A stretch of 64,000 nt of DNA from Pyrinomonas methylaliphatogenes (GCF_000820845.2 NZ_CBXV010000002.1:124001-188000), one strand, 5' to 3'; positions 1 to 11,112 are shown, numbered from the stretch's first letter. The notes: a model not told the origin generated them from the letters alone. Numbers and translations are program-made.

Positions 1-521
1 TCGCGATGGTGGCGCAACGTAATCCGCTCTACAGCGCCATCGCCCTGATCGGCGTCTTTCTCGGCATGGCTGGAATCTACGTGACGCTGGCCGCGCCGTT
101 CATCGCGGCGATTCAGGTGATCGTCTATGCGGGCGCGATCATGGTGCTCGTCGTCTTCGTCATCATGCTTCTGAACGTCGAAGAGGAGGTGCGCCGCCCG
201 ATCCGCTTGCGCTATTTGATCCCGCTCGGCGTCTTTCTCGCCGCGCTGCTCTTTGCCGAAACGGCCTTCATCATTTACTTCATCGAAACTTCGGCATACA
301 ACCCGCCGCCAGCGACGCAGTCAAACGTCGGGCTGACGGCTTCGGTCGGCACGGGGCTTTTCACGAAATACCTTTTGCCGTTCGAGATCACGTCGCTTTT
401 GATCCTGATGGCGATCGTCGGCGCCATCACTTTGGCGCGGCGCGTCCCCGCGCTCGAAGTGGGCGGCAGGAGGATGCAAGCGGCGACAACTGAAAGCGAA
501 AAGCCGAGCGCCGCCGATTAA
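1..521 (+). CDS. nuoJ: NADH-quinone oxidoreductase subunit J (5' truncated by window)
   Basis: Membrane subunit of respiratory complex I, which couples NADH oxidation to quinone reduction and proton translocation. The frame is open to the left edge, and the usual first helix of NuoJ is missing, so the true start lies upstream; the ATG at 6 is internal. Visible are hydrophobic helices and the conserved NuoJ core around VIVYAGAIMVLVVFVIMLL, which includes the pi-bulge helix of TM3. A soluble tail of about 25 residues follows the last helix. The next genes are nuoK, L, M and N in the standard order, so the rest of the operon should lie to the left of the window. Confidence 0.95.
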   Translation, partial: AMVAQRNPLYSAIALIGVFLGMAGIYVTLAAPFIAAIQVIVYAGAIMVLVVFVIMLLNVEEEVRRPIRLRYLIPLGVFLAALLFAETAFIIYFIETSAYNPPPATQSNVGLTASVGTGLFTKYLLPFEITSLLILMAIVGAITLARRVPALEVGGRRMQAATTESEKPSAAD

Positions 522-605
522 CGCTCTTACGGCTCGGGACCTTTGTCCCAGCAAACGGAGAGGAGATCGAATCGGTCCACCTCGCGTTCGAGAGGTATTG
601 AAAAG

Positions 606-908
606 ATGGTTCCGCTATCCTGGTATCTGGCTCTTTCCGCCGTGCTCTTTACCATCGGCGCGGCGGGCGTCATCATCAAGCGCAATGCGATCGCGATGTT
701 CATGTGCATCGAACTGATGCTCAACGCGACCAACATCACGTTCGTCGCCTTTTCGAGCTTCTTTCGCGACGTGACGGGCCAGCTCTTCGTCTTCATCGTG
801 ATGACGGTCGCAGCGGCGGAAGCGGCGGTGGGACTCGGCATCATCATCGCCATCTTCCGCAATCGCCTGTCGCTCGATGTCGACGATGCGAGCGTGCTCA
901 AATATTGA
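606..908 (+). CDS. nuoK: NADH-quinone oxidoreductase subunit K
   Basis: Small MrpC-like membrane subunit of complex I, 100 residues, the usual family length. Three hydrophobic helices are visible. The two key acidic residues of the proton path are present at Glu36 and Glu72, the same numbering as in E. coli. The ATG at 606 is chosen because it gives the family length and has an AGAGG at 591-595; an open frame extends upstream to 543 but adds a charged, non-homologous segment. It sits 84 bp after nuoJ and 118 bp before nuoL. Confidence 0.95.
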   Translation: MVPLSWYLALSAVLFTIGAAGVIIKRNAIAMFMCIELMLNATNITFVAFSSFFRDVTGQLFVFIVMTVAAAEAAVGLGIIIAIFRNRLSLDVDDASVLKY

Positions 909-1026
909 TTCAAAGTTCTCGACGGCTTTCGAGTCGCTTTCGCTACATCTACGGCGCGCGCCGTTCGCCATGACGTTTAAGCTGGGCTGAACGCTGCGCC
1001 GCAGTTCGAACCTTCTGGATGCTGCC

Positions 1027-3246
<2,220 letters not shown>

Positions 3247-3251
3247 ACCGA

Positions 3252-3299
3252 GAGCAGGCATGCTCTTCGGCTGTTAGCCGAACTTCGTAAAAAGCGAAG
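3252..3299 (+). other. Triple hairpin between nuoL and nuoM
   Basis: Three consecutive inverted repeats fill the first half of the 98-bp gap: GAGCA/TGCTC (3252-3265), TTCGGCT/AGCCGAA with a 3-nt loop (3266-3282) and CTTCG/CGAAG (3283-3299). The first two abut directly. There is no T-run after them, so a classical terminator is unlikely; an mRNA processing or stability element that sets NuoL versus NuoM levels is a plausible reading. Confidence 0.5.
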
Positions 3300-3344
3300 C
3301 TTTCAACTGCAGCGAATTCCAAGGACGCTCAAGGTTGATCGAAG

Positions 3345-4922
3345 ATGCTTCAACAGAATCTGATCTCCGTTCTGATCCTTCTGCCGTTCATCGGCGCGCT
3401 GGCCACGGCCGCGCACGGTTTTGCGCCGTACAGAAAGCCGACGCACTACCGTTGGATCGCGCTCGGTTTCTCGCTGGCCACCTTTGCGCTTTCGCTCTTT
3501 CTCATTCGCGGCGGCGAGCCGAGCGTGTTGAGCGGCTTCTTCTTTGAGGAGAACCGCGCGTGGATCGAATCGATCAGCGCGCGCTACCACGTCGGCGTCG
3601 ATGGGATCAGCCTGTGGCTGGTGATCCTGACGACGCTTCTCGTGCCGATCTCGGTCCTCGCCAGTTGGAACATCGAGAAGCGCCCGCTCGCCTTCTTCAT
3701 GTTCATGCTGCTCCTTGAAAGCGCGATGATCGGCGTCTTCGTCTCGCTCGATCTGCTCGTCTTCTATCTCTTCTTCGAAGCGTCGCTCGTGCCGATGTTC
3801 TTCCTGATCGGCGTGTGGGGAAGCGGCGAGCGAAGGATCTACGCGGCGATCAAGTTCTTTCTCTACACGGCGGTTGGGAGCCTCTTGATGCTCGTCGGCA
3901 TCATCGCGCTCTACTACTTCTTCGGGACGTTCGACTACCCATCGATCCTCGATGCGATGCGGGCCGGGACCGTGACGCTTTCGGCGCGGGCTGAATTCTG
4001 GCTCTTCCTCGCCTTCGCGCTGGCGTTCGCCATCAAAGTCCCAGTCTTCCCGTTGCACACGTGGTTGCCGGACGCGCACACGGAAGCGCCGACCGCTGGG
4101 TCGGTGATTCTGGCCGGCATCCTGTTGAAGATGGGAACCTACGGGCTGCTCCGCTACAATCTGACCCTCTTCCCCGATGCGGCGCGTGAGTTTGCGCCGA
4201 TGATGGTGACGCTCGCCGTCATCGGCATCATCTACGGCGCGCTCGTCGCGATGGTCCAGCCCGATGTGAAGCGACTCGTCGCCTATTCATCCGTCAGCCA
4301 CATGGGCTTCGTCATCCTCGGGCTGTTCTCGTTCACCGAGCAAGGCATGCAAGGCGCGCTCTATCAAATGCTCAATCACGGCGTTTCGACCGGCGCGCTC
4401 TTCTTGATCGTCGGCATGATCTACGAACGACGACACACGCGCCTGATCGCGGAGTTCGGCGGGCTGGCCCACCCGATGCCGTGGTTTTCGACCTTTTTCG
4501 TCATCGCCTCGCTCTCTTCGATCGGGCTTCCGGCGTTGAACGGCTTCGTCGGCGAATTCCTCGTGCTGCTCGGCACGTGGCTGTCGGATTCGATCCGCCA
4601 TCCTTGGATCGCGACGATGCTGGCGGCGACGGGCGTCATCTTCGCCGCCGTCTATCTGCTCTGGATGCTGCAGCGCGTCGTCTTCGGTCCCGTGACCAAC
4701 GAAGAGAACGCGCATCTACAAGACTTGAATGGACGCGAAAAGGGGCTGCTCGTGCCGCTTCTTGCGCTCATGCTCATCATGGGCGTCTATCCGAAATTCT
4801 TCTTGAGCAGGTCGCGCGATAGCGTGCTCGAAGTGCGCGAGCGGGTCATGACGGCGACCGGCGGTGGGTCGCTGGCTGCCAGTCCGACACAAGGAGGCGA
4901 CCGGAGCGAGATGGTCCGCTGA
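3345..4922 (+). CDS. nuoM: NADH-quinone oxidoreductase subunit M
   Basis: Antiporter-like proton-pumping subunit of complex I, 525 residues, typical length. Conserved channel residues are Glu145 in YLFFEASLVPMFFLIGVWG and Lys231 in AFAIKVPVFPLHTWLPDAH. At least a dozen hydrophobic helices follow each other through the protein. The last 25 residues are polar and not conserved. It lies 98 bp after nuoL behind a set of hairpins and is followed at 38 bp by a thioredoxin-like gene rather than directly by nuoN. Confidence 0.97.
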   Translation: MLQQNLISVLILLPFIGALATAAHGFAPYRKPTHYRWIALGFSLATFALSLFLIRGGEPSVLSGFFFEENRAWIESISARYHVGVDGISLWLVILTTLLVPISVLASWNIEKRPLAFFMFMLLLESAMIGVFVSLDLLVFYLFFEASLVPMFFLIGVWGSGERRIYAAIKFFLYTAVGSLLMLVGIIALYYFFGTFDYPSILDAMRAGTVTLSARAEFWLFLAFALAFAIKVPVFPLHTWLPDAHTEAPTAGSVILAGILLKMGTYGLLRYNLTLFPDAAREFAPMMVTLAVIGIIYGALVAMVQPDVKRLVAYSSVSHMGFVILGLFSFTEQGMQGALYQMLNHGVSTGALFLIVGMIYERRHTRLIAEFGGLAHPMPWFSTFFVIASLSSIGLPALNGFVGEFLVLLGTWLSDSIRHPWIATMLAATGVIFAAVYLLWMLQRVVFGPVTNEENAHLQDLNGREKGLLVPLLALMLIMGVYPKFFLSRSRDSVLEVRERVMTATGGGSLAASPTQGGDRSEMVR

Positions 4923-4960
4923 TCGTTAAGAAGAGCGGCTGAAGGGTAAAAGGTTTGATT

Positions 4961-5557
4961 ATGAGCGGAACCCGAAGATCGAACGGCGCCCTGTTCAGCC
5001 AAGAACGGATGAACCGCGCGCGAAGATGCGCGACGTTCTCGGCGCGCATCTTCGTCGCGGCTTTCGTCTTGACGTTTGCGCAGATCGCTCTCGCTGGAAG
5101 CGACGACGCGGCGCTGGATTTTAGACTTCGCGGCATAGACGGTAAAACATACGACGCGGCGAAGTTGCGCGGCAAGATCGTTCTCATCTCCTTTGGCGCG
5201 ACGTGGTGCGCGCCGTGCATCGCCGAACTCGAGGCGCTCGAAGATCTGAAGCGCGAGTATGCTGGCGAGCCCGTCGAGTTTCTTTGGGTGAGCATCGAGA
5301 CGGAAGAGGAACGATCCGATTGGACGTTGCGGAGCTTTGCGCGCGACAATCGTTTGACCATTCCGGTCCTGCGCGATCCGAAGCGCGCCGTTTACAGCCG
5401 CTTCTCGGCGCGCACGCGCATGCCGCTCGTCGTCTTTCTCGACCGCGAGGGCAAAGTAGCGGGCAAACCGCACGTCGGCATGACGACGCCCGAAGCTTAC
5501 AAAGAGATCATTCGACGCCGGTTGAATGAACTGCTGAATGAGGATATAAAGCCATGA
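4961..5557 (+). CDS. TlpA/ResA-like exported thioredoxin-fold protein
   Basis: Predicted extracytoplasmic thiol-disulfide oxidoreductase. Counting from the ATG at 4961 (198 residues), a basic n-region and hydrophobic core end near residue 45 with a signal-peptidase-like ALA|GS site. The redox motif WCAPC follows, with Cys83 and Cys86, and a cis-Pro loop RMPLVV occurs in the second half. A shorter start at 5009 would give a cleaner signal peptide. Members of this family reduce cytochrome c apoproteins or other exported disulfides. It sits inside the nuo operon between nuoM and nuoN, which is not the usual arrangement. Its stop codon overlaps the ATG of a tiny ORF. Confidence 0.85.
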   Translation: MSGTRRSNGALFSQERMNRARRCATFSARIFVAAFVLTFAQIALAGSDDAALDFRLRGIDGKTYDAAKLRGKIVLISFGATWCAPCIAELEALEDLKREYAGEPVEFLWVSIETEEERSDWTLRSFARDNRLTIPVLRDPKRAVYSRFSARTRMPLVVFLDREGKVAGKPHVGMTTPEAYKEIIRRRLNELLNEDIKP

Positions 5558-5712
5558 GAGCGCATACGGTCTACTTACCCATCGCTCTCTTGTTGGGACT
5601 ACAAGAAAGTTCAAGGCGGTGTCAACTATTGTGCGGCACATCCCGCTCTTGCTGTGACTACAGGGAAGTTCCAGAGGACCTGAAAAACGCTCGGCGAGGG
5701 CAGAAAGCCTGA
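5554..5712 (+). CDS. Possible 52-residue Cys-rich peptide, ATGA-coupled
   Basis: A short open frame begins at an ATG whose last two bases are the first two of the preceding gene's TGA stop, the classic ATGA coupling. It encodes 52 residues: a hydrophobic stretch near residues 6-16, then five cysteines (23, 27, 33, 34 among them as C..C..CC) and a basic tail. The middle of the frame is made of two imperfect copies of a 30-bp direct repeat (5587 and 5646), which argues that it may be degenerate DNA rather than a selected gene. It ends 21 bp before nuoN. No family is recognised. Confidence 0.3.
   Translation: MRAHTVYLPIALLLGLQESSRRCQLLCGTSRSCCDYREVPEDLKNARRGQKA
5587..5677. repeat. Degenerate direct repeat pair, period 59 bp
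   Basis: Two similar segments start with CTCTTG at 5587 and 5646. Each runs for about 30 bp and shares the cores GACTACA and AAGTTC, with a few substitutions. They are separated by about 28 bp of unrelated sequence. It belongs to the group of locus-specific repeat pairs described under the findings, although its period (59) is shorter than the 66 bp seen at most of the others. Confidence 0.55.
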
Positions 5713-5733
5713 AAGAAGCGAACAGCGACAGCC

Positions 5734-7308
5734 ATGAACATCTACTTCGGATTACAGACCGCGACGCAGCAATTTGCCGATGTCAACCTATGGCTTCTCA
5801 TGCCGGAGTTGATCGTGGCCAGTGCGGGCGTGCTCGTCATGCTCGTCGATGCTTTCACCAAACGGCTCGATCAACGCTGGCTTACGGGCGGCATTTCGCT
5901 CATCGGACTGGTCGCCGCCGCCGTCTCGTGCGTGTGGCTGTGGACCAGTTGGACGGGGCCGACTGAAGCCTTCTTCGGCATGATCGTGCTCGACCGGTTG
6001 CGTCTTTCCTTCACGCTCGTCTTTCTGGTCGTCTCAGCTTTGAGCGTGCTCCTGTCGATGATCTGGGTCGAGTGGGAGCGCTTGCCGGCGGGCGAATTTC
6101 ACGCGCTCCTTCTCTTCGCGACCGCTGGCATGATGCTGATGGCTTCGGGCGGCGATCTGGTGATGATCTTCCTCGGGCTGGAGCTGCTCTCCATCTCGAC
6201 CTACGTCATGGCTGGCTTTCGTCGCACCGACGTGCGCTCGAACGAAGCTTCGATGAAGTATTTCATCCTCGGCTCGTTCTCGTCGGCCTTTCTCCTTTAC
6301 GGCACAGCGCTCGTCTATGGCGCGACGGCGATGGCCAACGGCACGCCGGGCACGACCAACATTCGCGAGATAGCGCAAAGGCTCGATACGGCGCTCTATC
6401 CGCCGCTCCTTTTTGCCGGCGCGGCGATGCTCCTGATCGGCTTTGGTTTCAAGGTCGCCACCGCGCCGTTTCACGTCTGGACGCCTGATGTGTACGAAGG
6501 CGCGCCGACTCCAGTGACGGCCTTCATGGCGGCTGGACCGAAAGCTGCCGGTTTCGCTTCGTTCATGCGCGTCTTCCTGTTCGGTTTTCCCTTCGTCGTC
6601 GCCGCTGGCACGGCGCAACGCCTCCATTCGGCCTGGATCGCGGTGCTGGTCGTTTTGGCCGTCATCACGATGACGGTTGGGAACACGGCAGCCATCCTGC
6701 AATCCAACGTCAAGCGGATGCTCGCCTACTCATCGATCGCGCACGCGGGCTACGTGCTCGTCGGGTTGGTGGCGGCGGGCGCAGCATCGGATCTCGGGCA
6801 ACGCAACGAAGCCATCGCGGCTGTGGTCTTCTATCTGCTCGTCTATTCGATCATGACGCTCGGCGCGTTTGCCGTGGTGACCATCTTGGCCCGTAGCGGC
6901 GACCGACGTACCGAGATCGAAGATTATAACGGCATCGGATTCGATTCGCCGTGGCTCGCCTTCGCCTTCTCCGTTTCGCTCCTCAGCCTGCTGGGCGTGC
7001 CGCTGACGGCGGGCTTCATGGGCAAGGTGATGGTCTTCAGCGCGGCGCTCGATCAGGGCTACGTCGGGCTGGTCGTCGTCGCCGTGCTCAACACGGTGGT
7101 TTCGGCCTACTATTACTTGCGGCTGATCGTCGTCATGTTCTTCCGCGAGCGGAGCGGGGCGTGGAACGCGCCGCTCGTTCCGGCAAGCATGGCCATCGCG
7201 CTCGCCTTGACGGTGGTCGGCATCTTCTATCTGGGCATCTTCCCCGGGCGCGTCATCGAAGTTTTTCAAGCATCGCCTTCGGTCATCAGCCGATTGCTCG
7301 GCACGTGA
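5734..7308 (+). CDS. nuoN: NADH-quinone oxidoreductase subunit N
   Basis: Third antiporter-like subunit of complex I, 524 residues, somewhat longer than E. coli NuoN. The conserved lysine-containing segment GFKVATAPFHVWTPDVYEGAP is split over the middle helices, followed by the discontinuous helix region NVKRMLAYSSIAHAGY. Hydrophobic helices continue to the C-terminus. It closes the nuo operon; the next gene starts 20 bp downstream on the same strand, so co-transcription with the two following genes is possible. Confidence 0.97.
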   Translation: MNIYFGLQTATQQFADVNLWLLMPELIVASAGVLVMLVDAFTKRLDQRWLTGGISLIGLVAAAVSCVWLWTSWTGPTEAFFGMIVLDRLRLSFTLVFLVVSALSVLLSMIWVEWERLPAGEFHALLLFATAGMMLMASGGDLVMIFLGLELLSISTYVMAGFRRTDVRSNEASMKYFILGSFSSAFLLYGTALVYGATAMANGTPGTTNIREIAQRLDTALYPPLLFAGAAMLLIGFGFKVATAPFHVWTPDVYEGAPTPVTAFMAAGPKAAGFASFMRVFLFGFPFVVAAGTAQRLHSAWIAVLVVLAVITMTVGNTAAILQSNVKRMLAYSSIAHAGYVLVGLVAAGAASDLGQRNEAIAAVVFYLLVYSIMTLGAFAVVTILARSGDRRTEIEDYNGIGFDSPWLAFAFSVSLLSLLGVPLTAGFMGKVMVFSAALDQGYVGLVVVAVLNTVVSAYYYLRLIVVMFFRERSGAWNAPLVPASMAIALALTVVGIFYLGIFPGRVIEVFQASPSVISRLLGT

Positions 7309-7328
7309 AGGACTGAGCGCAACGAGCG

Positions 7329-7859
7329 ATGGGGATGGAAACGCGCGCGCGCACCTCGCAGAAACAGCGTGCGGCGTCGGTGGAAGCGACGGTGGCCGAG
7401 ATCAAAGACTCTTTGGGCGAAATGTGGCCGCCGCGCATCTACCGTGAGCGCGTCCGCGCTGAGCGCACGCGCGCCTACTCTCTTCCCGCCACCTCGCGCA
7501 ACGCGCGCATTGAGATCCAACACACGTTGCTCGGCATTGAACTCAAGGTGGGCCGCCGTCGCCTGCTCTGTCCCGATCTGGCGACGGCTCGATATCTAGC
7601 GACCTTCGCGCGGCTGGGTTGCAAATCGGTCGCCGTCCCGTATGATATCACGCGGATCTCGCGTCTTGCCGACGATCTGGAGTCCGCCTTCTATCGCATG
7701 ATGCTTCTGGCGGAACATGCGTCCGAAGGGCGCGGGAAAGGTTTTCATCGGCGGGTGCGCGCGCGCCTTCTGCATGATGCGCGCCGCGAGATAGAAGAGA
7801 TCGGGCCCGGACCAGCGATCCCGCAGTTCAACCAGAACACGCGCCAACGACGCGCGTAA
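7329..7859 (+). CDS. Hypothetical protein, 176 aa
   Basis: I do not recognise this protein. It is highly charged and basic, with no membrane segment and no signal peptide. A possible fold runs from residue 55 to 130 (SRNARIEIQHTLLGIELKV, then RLLCPDLATARYLATFARLG), which looks like a strand-rich segment followed by helices; the C-terminus is Arg-rich. Codon use resembles the neighbours. It starts 20 bp after nuoN and ends 8 bp before an amidotransferase gene, so the two probably form a unit. The paired arrangement with the amidotransferase is the only functional hint. Confidence 0.7.
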   Translation: MGMETRARTSQKQRAASVEATVAEIKDSLGEMWPPRIYRERVRAERTRAYSLPATSRNARIEIQHTLLGIELKVGRRRLLCPDLATARYLATFARLGCKSVAVPYDITRISRLADDLESAFYRMMLLAEHASEGRGKGFHRRVRARLLHDARREIEEIGPGPAIPQFNQNTRQRRA

Positions 7860-7867
7860 ACAGGCAA

Positions 7868-8797
7868 ATGGGACAGGATCGAAAAGAGGTCATCGCGTCG
7901 GCAGAACCGCTCCCCTTCCCGTACAACCAACGGACCTTCTGCCGCTACGAGCCGATCGAAAAGCGCATCGAAGCCGCGCGCGTGCTCGTCGTAGATAACC
8001 TGCTGCGCGAAGAGGGCGATGTTTCGGAACTGGCGCGCGCCGAATGGGGACCAAAACTGCGCGCGCACCTTCAACGCGAACGCGAGATCGCCGCGCTCGC
8101 CATCGAAAATATCCTAAACAACGTCGAGCGGCTCGTGCGCCGGCCCGAGACGAAGGTCGCGCATCTATCGGAGCTCATCGAAGCGGCGGAAGCTTTCCGG
8201 CCCGAGGCGATCGTCCTGAGCGGCACGCTCAGCGATTTTGACTACTACAACCCGCAGCTTCTCGCGCGTTTTAGAGACTTCATTCGCGCGACCAGAATCG
8301 CCGTGCTCGGCATCTGCGGTGGTCATCAGTTGATCGGCTGGAGCTTCGGCGCGCGCGTCGTCACATTGGATAACCGCGAACCTCATGAGCGGCGCGTCAA
8401 TCGTCCTTACGAGTATCAGTACAGATTCGTGCGCATCACGGATCCGACCGATCCCATCTTCGCCGGCATACATGACCGCGCGTCAGGCATTTGGCAAGAT
8501 TACACGCTCGAAGCGCGCATCCTGCGCGTCTGGCAGAATCACGGGCTGCAACTTGACCGCGTGCCCGAAGGCTTCAAGCTGCTTGCGACTTCATACCTCT
8601 GCCGCAATCAGATGATGGTGCGTCGCGAAGCGGGCCAGTTGATCTACGCCGTGCAATTCCATCTCGAAAAATCTTTCGAGGACTGGCGCAAGAATCCGAC
8701 TCGCTGGGAGCACCCGAACGAATCGCGCGATGGGCGCATCATCTTCGAGAATTTCTTGCGCGAGGCGCTCAAACACGCCGCCAATCAATCCACTTGA
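7868..8797 (+). CDS. Class I glutamine amidotransferase-like protein
   Basis: A 309-residue protein with a C-terminal class I (triad) glutamine amidotransferase domain. The nucleophile elbow is GICGGHQL with Cys150; the His and Glu of the triad are His265 and Glu267 in AVQFHLEKS. An oxyanion-side motif LSGTLSD is at 118-123. The N-terminal 90 residues are not part of the standard domain. Such stand-alone domains hydrolyse glutamine for a partner synthetase or act as gamma-glutamyl hydrolases; the partner is not evident here. It follows the unknown 176-aa gene at 8 bp. Confidence 0.8.
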   Translation: MGQDRKEVIASAEPLPFPYNQRTFCRYEPIEKRIEAARVLVVDNLLREEGDVSELARAEWGPKLRAHLQREREIAALAIENILNNVERLVRRPETKVAHLSELIEAAEAFRPEAIVLSGTLSDFDYYNPQLLARFRDFIRATRIAVLGICGGHQLIGWSFGARVVTLDNREPHERRVNRPYEYQYRFVRITDPTDPIFAGIHDRASGIWQDYTLEARILRVWQNHGLQLDRVPEGFKLLATSYLCRNQMMVRREAGQLIYAVQFHLEKSFEDWRKNPTRWEHPNESRDGRIIFENFLREALKHAANQST

Positions 8798-8881
8798 ACG
8801 CCAAAGCTTTTAACGAGCGCGTGTGGCCGCGCTTGAATCCGACAACGCCCGAGCGCGCTAGTCTTCCGCTAACAAACGCGC

Positions 8882-8905
8882 TATGCTTTTAGCGTTCGAA
8901 GCATA
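8882..8905 (+). other. Hairpin upstream of aminopeptidase gene
   Basis: TATGCTT at 8882-8888 and AAGCATA at 8899-8905 form a perfect 7-bp inverted repeat with a 10-nt loop, 40 bp before the ATG at 8945. It may be an operator or the end of the upstream transcript; there is no T-run. Confidence 0.3.
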
Positions 8906-8944
8906 CTGCCATCTCAAGATTAGAGATCTCGGAGAACATCATCC

Positions 8945-10855
8945 ATGAGACGTTTTCTGTGGCTACGCCTCGTTCTCGCTCTCATCCTAACCGTTCCGCT
9001 CAATTCGACGCTGATTCTGCATGGCGCGCGACTGCGCGATGATACTTCGATCATCCGTCAAGCGCCGCCCGCGCCTGTCATCGAAGACGAGGCGCGCCGC
9101 GCCGAACTCGCGCGAAGACGCGCGCGCGTCGCGGAGAAGATCGGACCGCGCGCTGTCCTCGTGCTGTTCGGAGCCGAACCGCGCGTCTATTCGAACGATG
9201 TCGATTACGAATACAGGCAAGAGAACAATCTGTTCTACCTGACGAATTTGAATCAGCAAGGCATCAAGTTGGTTCTGATGCCCGGCAATTCACAGCTCCC
9301 AGAGATACTCTTCTTGCCGCGTCGCGATCCGCGCCTCGAAACGTGGACCGGGCGCATGTACAGCCCAGAAGATGCACAACGCATCTCCGGCATCGGTGAG
9401 ATCTGGGATGCGCGTGAATTCGAACCCTTCATGCGCGCTCTGCGATTGCGCCAACCTTACCGCCCCAAAGATGACGGGATCCTGCTGAGCCGCGCCTTCC
9501 ATGCGAACGCGACCGATGGTCAGAGTCGAAAAGCCTCGTCGGCGGATGGGCGCCCCTCGTTCGCGTCCAACGTTTCGATAAACCTGTCGAACGCCAGCTT
9601 GACCGGTTACGACACGCTCTTCGCTGCTGCGCGAGACAATGAGGCGGCCATCTATCTGCTGCTCCCGCCGGACCGCGAAGTGCGCGACGGAAGCGAAAGT
9701 CGCGAATTCCGTCAAGAACAGCGCTTCGCGGCACAGTGGGCGCAAGGGGCTAACGGCTATGCCATCCGCAGCGCATGGCCGATCTTCGCGGAAATGCGCA
9801 TGGTGAAATCGCCAATCGAATTGCAACTTCTACAACACGCGATCGACATCACGACCGAAGCCTTGGAACGCGCGATGGCGCTCGCCGCAAGCGCGAAATG
9901 GGAGTATGAGCTGAAAGCCGAAGTCGAGTACATCTTTCGCCGACGAAATGCCTTCTGGGGATACCCGTCGATCGTCGGCTGCGGACCGAACGCGACGACG
10001 CTCCACTATGAAGATGCACAAGGCCCGATTCGCGCGGGCGATCTTCTGTTGATGGATGTCGGCGCAGAATATGGCCACTACTCAGCAGATATCACCCGCA
10101 CCTTTCCGGTAAGCGGCAAGTTCAGCCAAGAGCAAGCCGATATCTACAACATCGTCTTCGAAGCGCAAGAAGCGGCGATGCGCGCCGTGCGCCCAGGGGC
10201 GACGCTGACTGAAGTCCACAACGCCGCGCTCGCGAAGATCAAAGACGGCCTCTTCCGTTTAGGCTTGATAACGGACAAGGATTCGGATCAGTATAGAATC
10301 TGGTTCATGCATGGCACGTCACACATGATCGGTCTTAACGTGCACGATCTGAGTCAGCCGGGAGCGAAGCTCGCGCCCGGGATGGTCTTCACAGTCGAAC
10401 CCGGCATATATGTGCGCGAAGATGCGCTCGACAATCTGCCGAACACCCCGGAATATCAGAGATTCAAGCAGGCCATCCGTCAAGCTTTCGAGAAGTATCG
10501 CGGGATCGGCGTGCGCATCGAAGACGATGTGCTCGTTACCGAAAATGGGTTCAAAAACCTCTCCGCCGCTGTGCCGCGCTCCATCCCTGAAATAGAAGCC
10601 TTCATCGCGCGCGCACGCGCCAAAATGGGCCGCGAAGCTCCCGAGGCAATAAGCGCCAGCGTCAAACGCGCGACAGCAGGCTCTTCCGGCGCGCTTGCCT
10701 CAGTCGCCCCACAGATGGCCTCGACCGTTAAAGATCCAGCCGAACGCTTGGGCGAACGCGCTTCCTTTCCGTTGAGTTTCCGAGAGCGAACCACGCGCGT
10801 ATCAGGTCGGAGCTCGCTCGGGCCACTGAATCGCGCGCGACACGCGAATTCCTAA
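8945..10855 (+). CDS. Exported Xaa-Pro aminopeptidase (M24B)
   Basis: A metallopeptidase that removes N-terminal residues preceding proline. Residues 1-30 form a signal peptide or anchor (MRRFLWLRLVLALILTVPL). An AMP_N-type domain follows (about 48-270), with a polar insertion near 186-212. The pita-bread catalytic domain runs from about 290 to 545, with the dinuclear metal ligands Asp371, Asp382, His460, Glu485 and Glu526 all present. The last 80 residues are low-complexity and unlike the family, so the natural domain ends near 555. Length 636 is well above the 440 of PepP. Its nearest neighbours are unrelated, so it is probably its own transcription unit or heads the fmdB-ykgJ group. Confidence 0.92.
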   Translation: MRRFLWLRLVLALILTVPLNSTLILHGARLRDDTSIIRQAPPAPVIEDEARRAELARRRARVAEKIGPRAVLVLFGAEPRVYSNDVDYEYRQENNLFYLTNLNQQGIKLVLMPGNSQLPEILFLPRRDPRLETWTGRMYSPEDAQRISGIGEIWDAREFEPFMRALRLRQPYRPKDDGILLSRAFHANATDGQSRKASSADGRPSFASNVSINLSNASLTGYDTLFAAARDNEAAIYLLLPPDREVRDGSESREFRQEQRFAAQWAQGANGYAIRSAWPIFAEMRMVKSPIELQLLQHAIDITTEALERAMALAASAKWEYELKAEVEYIFRRRNAFWGYPSIVGCGPNATTLHYEDAQGPIRAGDLLLMDVGAEYGHYSADITRTFPVSGKFSQEQADIYNIVFEAQEAAMRAVRPGATLTEVHNAALAKIKDGLFRLGLITDKDSDQYRIWFMHGTSHMIGLNVHDLSQPGAKLAPGMVFTVEPGIYVREDALDNLPNTPEYQRFKQAIRQAFEKYRGIGVRIEDDVLVTENGFKNLSAAVPRSIPEIEAFIARARAKMGREAPEAISASVKRATAGSSGALASVAPQMASTVKDPAERLGERASFPLSFRERTTRVSGRSSLGPLNRARHANS

Positions 10856-10877
10856 TCGAGGAGGAGTGATCAAAGCG

Positions 10878-11108
10878 ATGCCGATCTTTGAGTATGTTTG
10901 CCAGCAGTGCGGACATCGTTTCGAGAAGATCATGATGGCGAAGGCGAACGTCGAATGTCCGAATTGTCGAAGCGAGAGATTGGAGAAACAGCTTTCGACC
11001 TTCGCCGTCGCTTCCCGAACGACCGACTCTTTTAAGGATGAACTACCCGCAGGGCCATGCACTACGTGCGGCGATCCGCGCGGCCCTGGAGCATGCGCGC
11101 TCGATTGA
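10878..11108 (+). CDS. FmdB-family zinc ribbon protein
   Basis: Small FmdB/CxxC regulatory-type protein, 76 residues from the ATG at 10878, which has a strong GAGGAGTG ribosome site at 10861-10868. The zinc ribbon is made of CQQCGHRFE and CPNCRSERL. A second pair of cysteines (CTTC and a final Cys) lies in the tail. The family is widespread but its precise role is uncertain. It ends 4 bp before the next start codon, so it is translationally linked to the YkgJ-like gene. Confidence 0.85.
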   Translation: MPIFEYVCQQCGHRFEKIMMAKANVECPNCRSERLEKQLSTFAVASRTTDSFKDELPAGPCTTCGDPRGPGACALD

Positions 11109-11112
11109 TGCC

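Noticed and set aside
3303-4079. A 258-codon open frame antisense to nuoM and a gap.
   Set aside because: Very charged and low-complexity; it runs through the conserved nuoM sequence and the nuoL-nuoM gap with no start signal.
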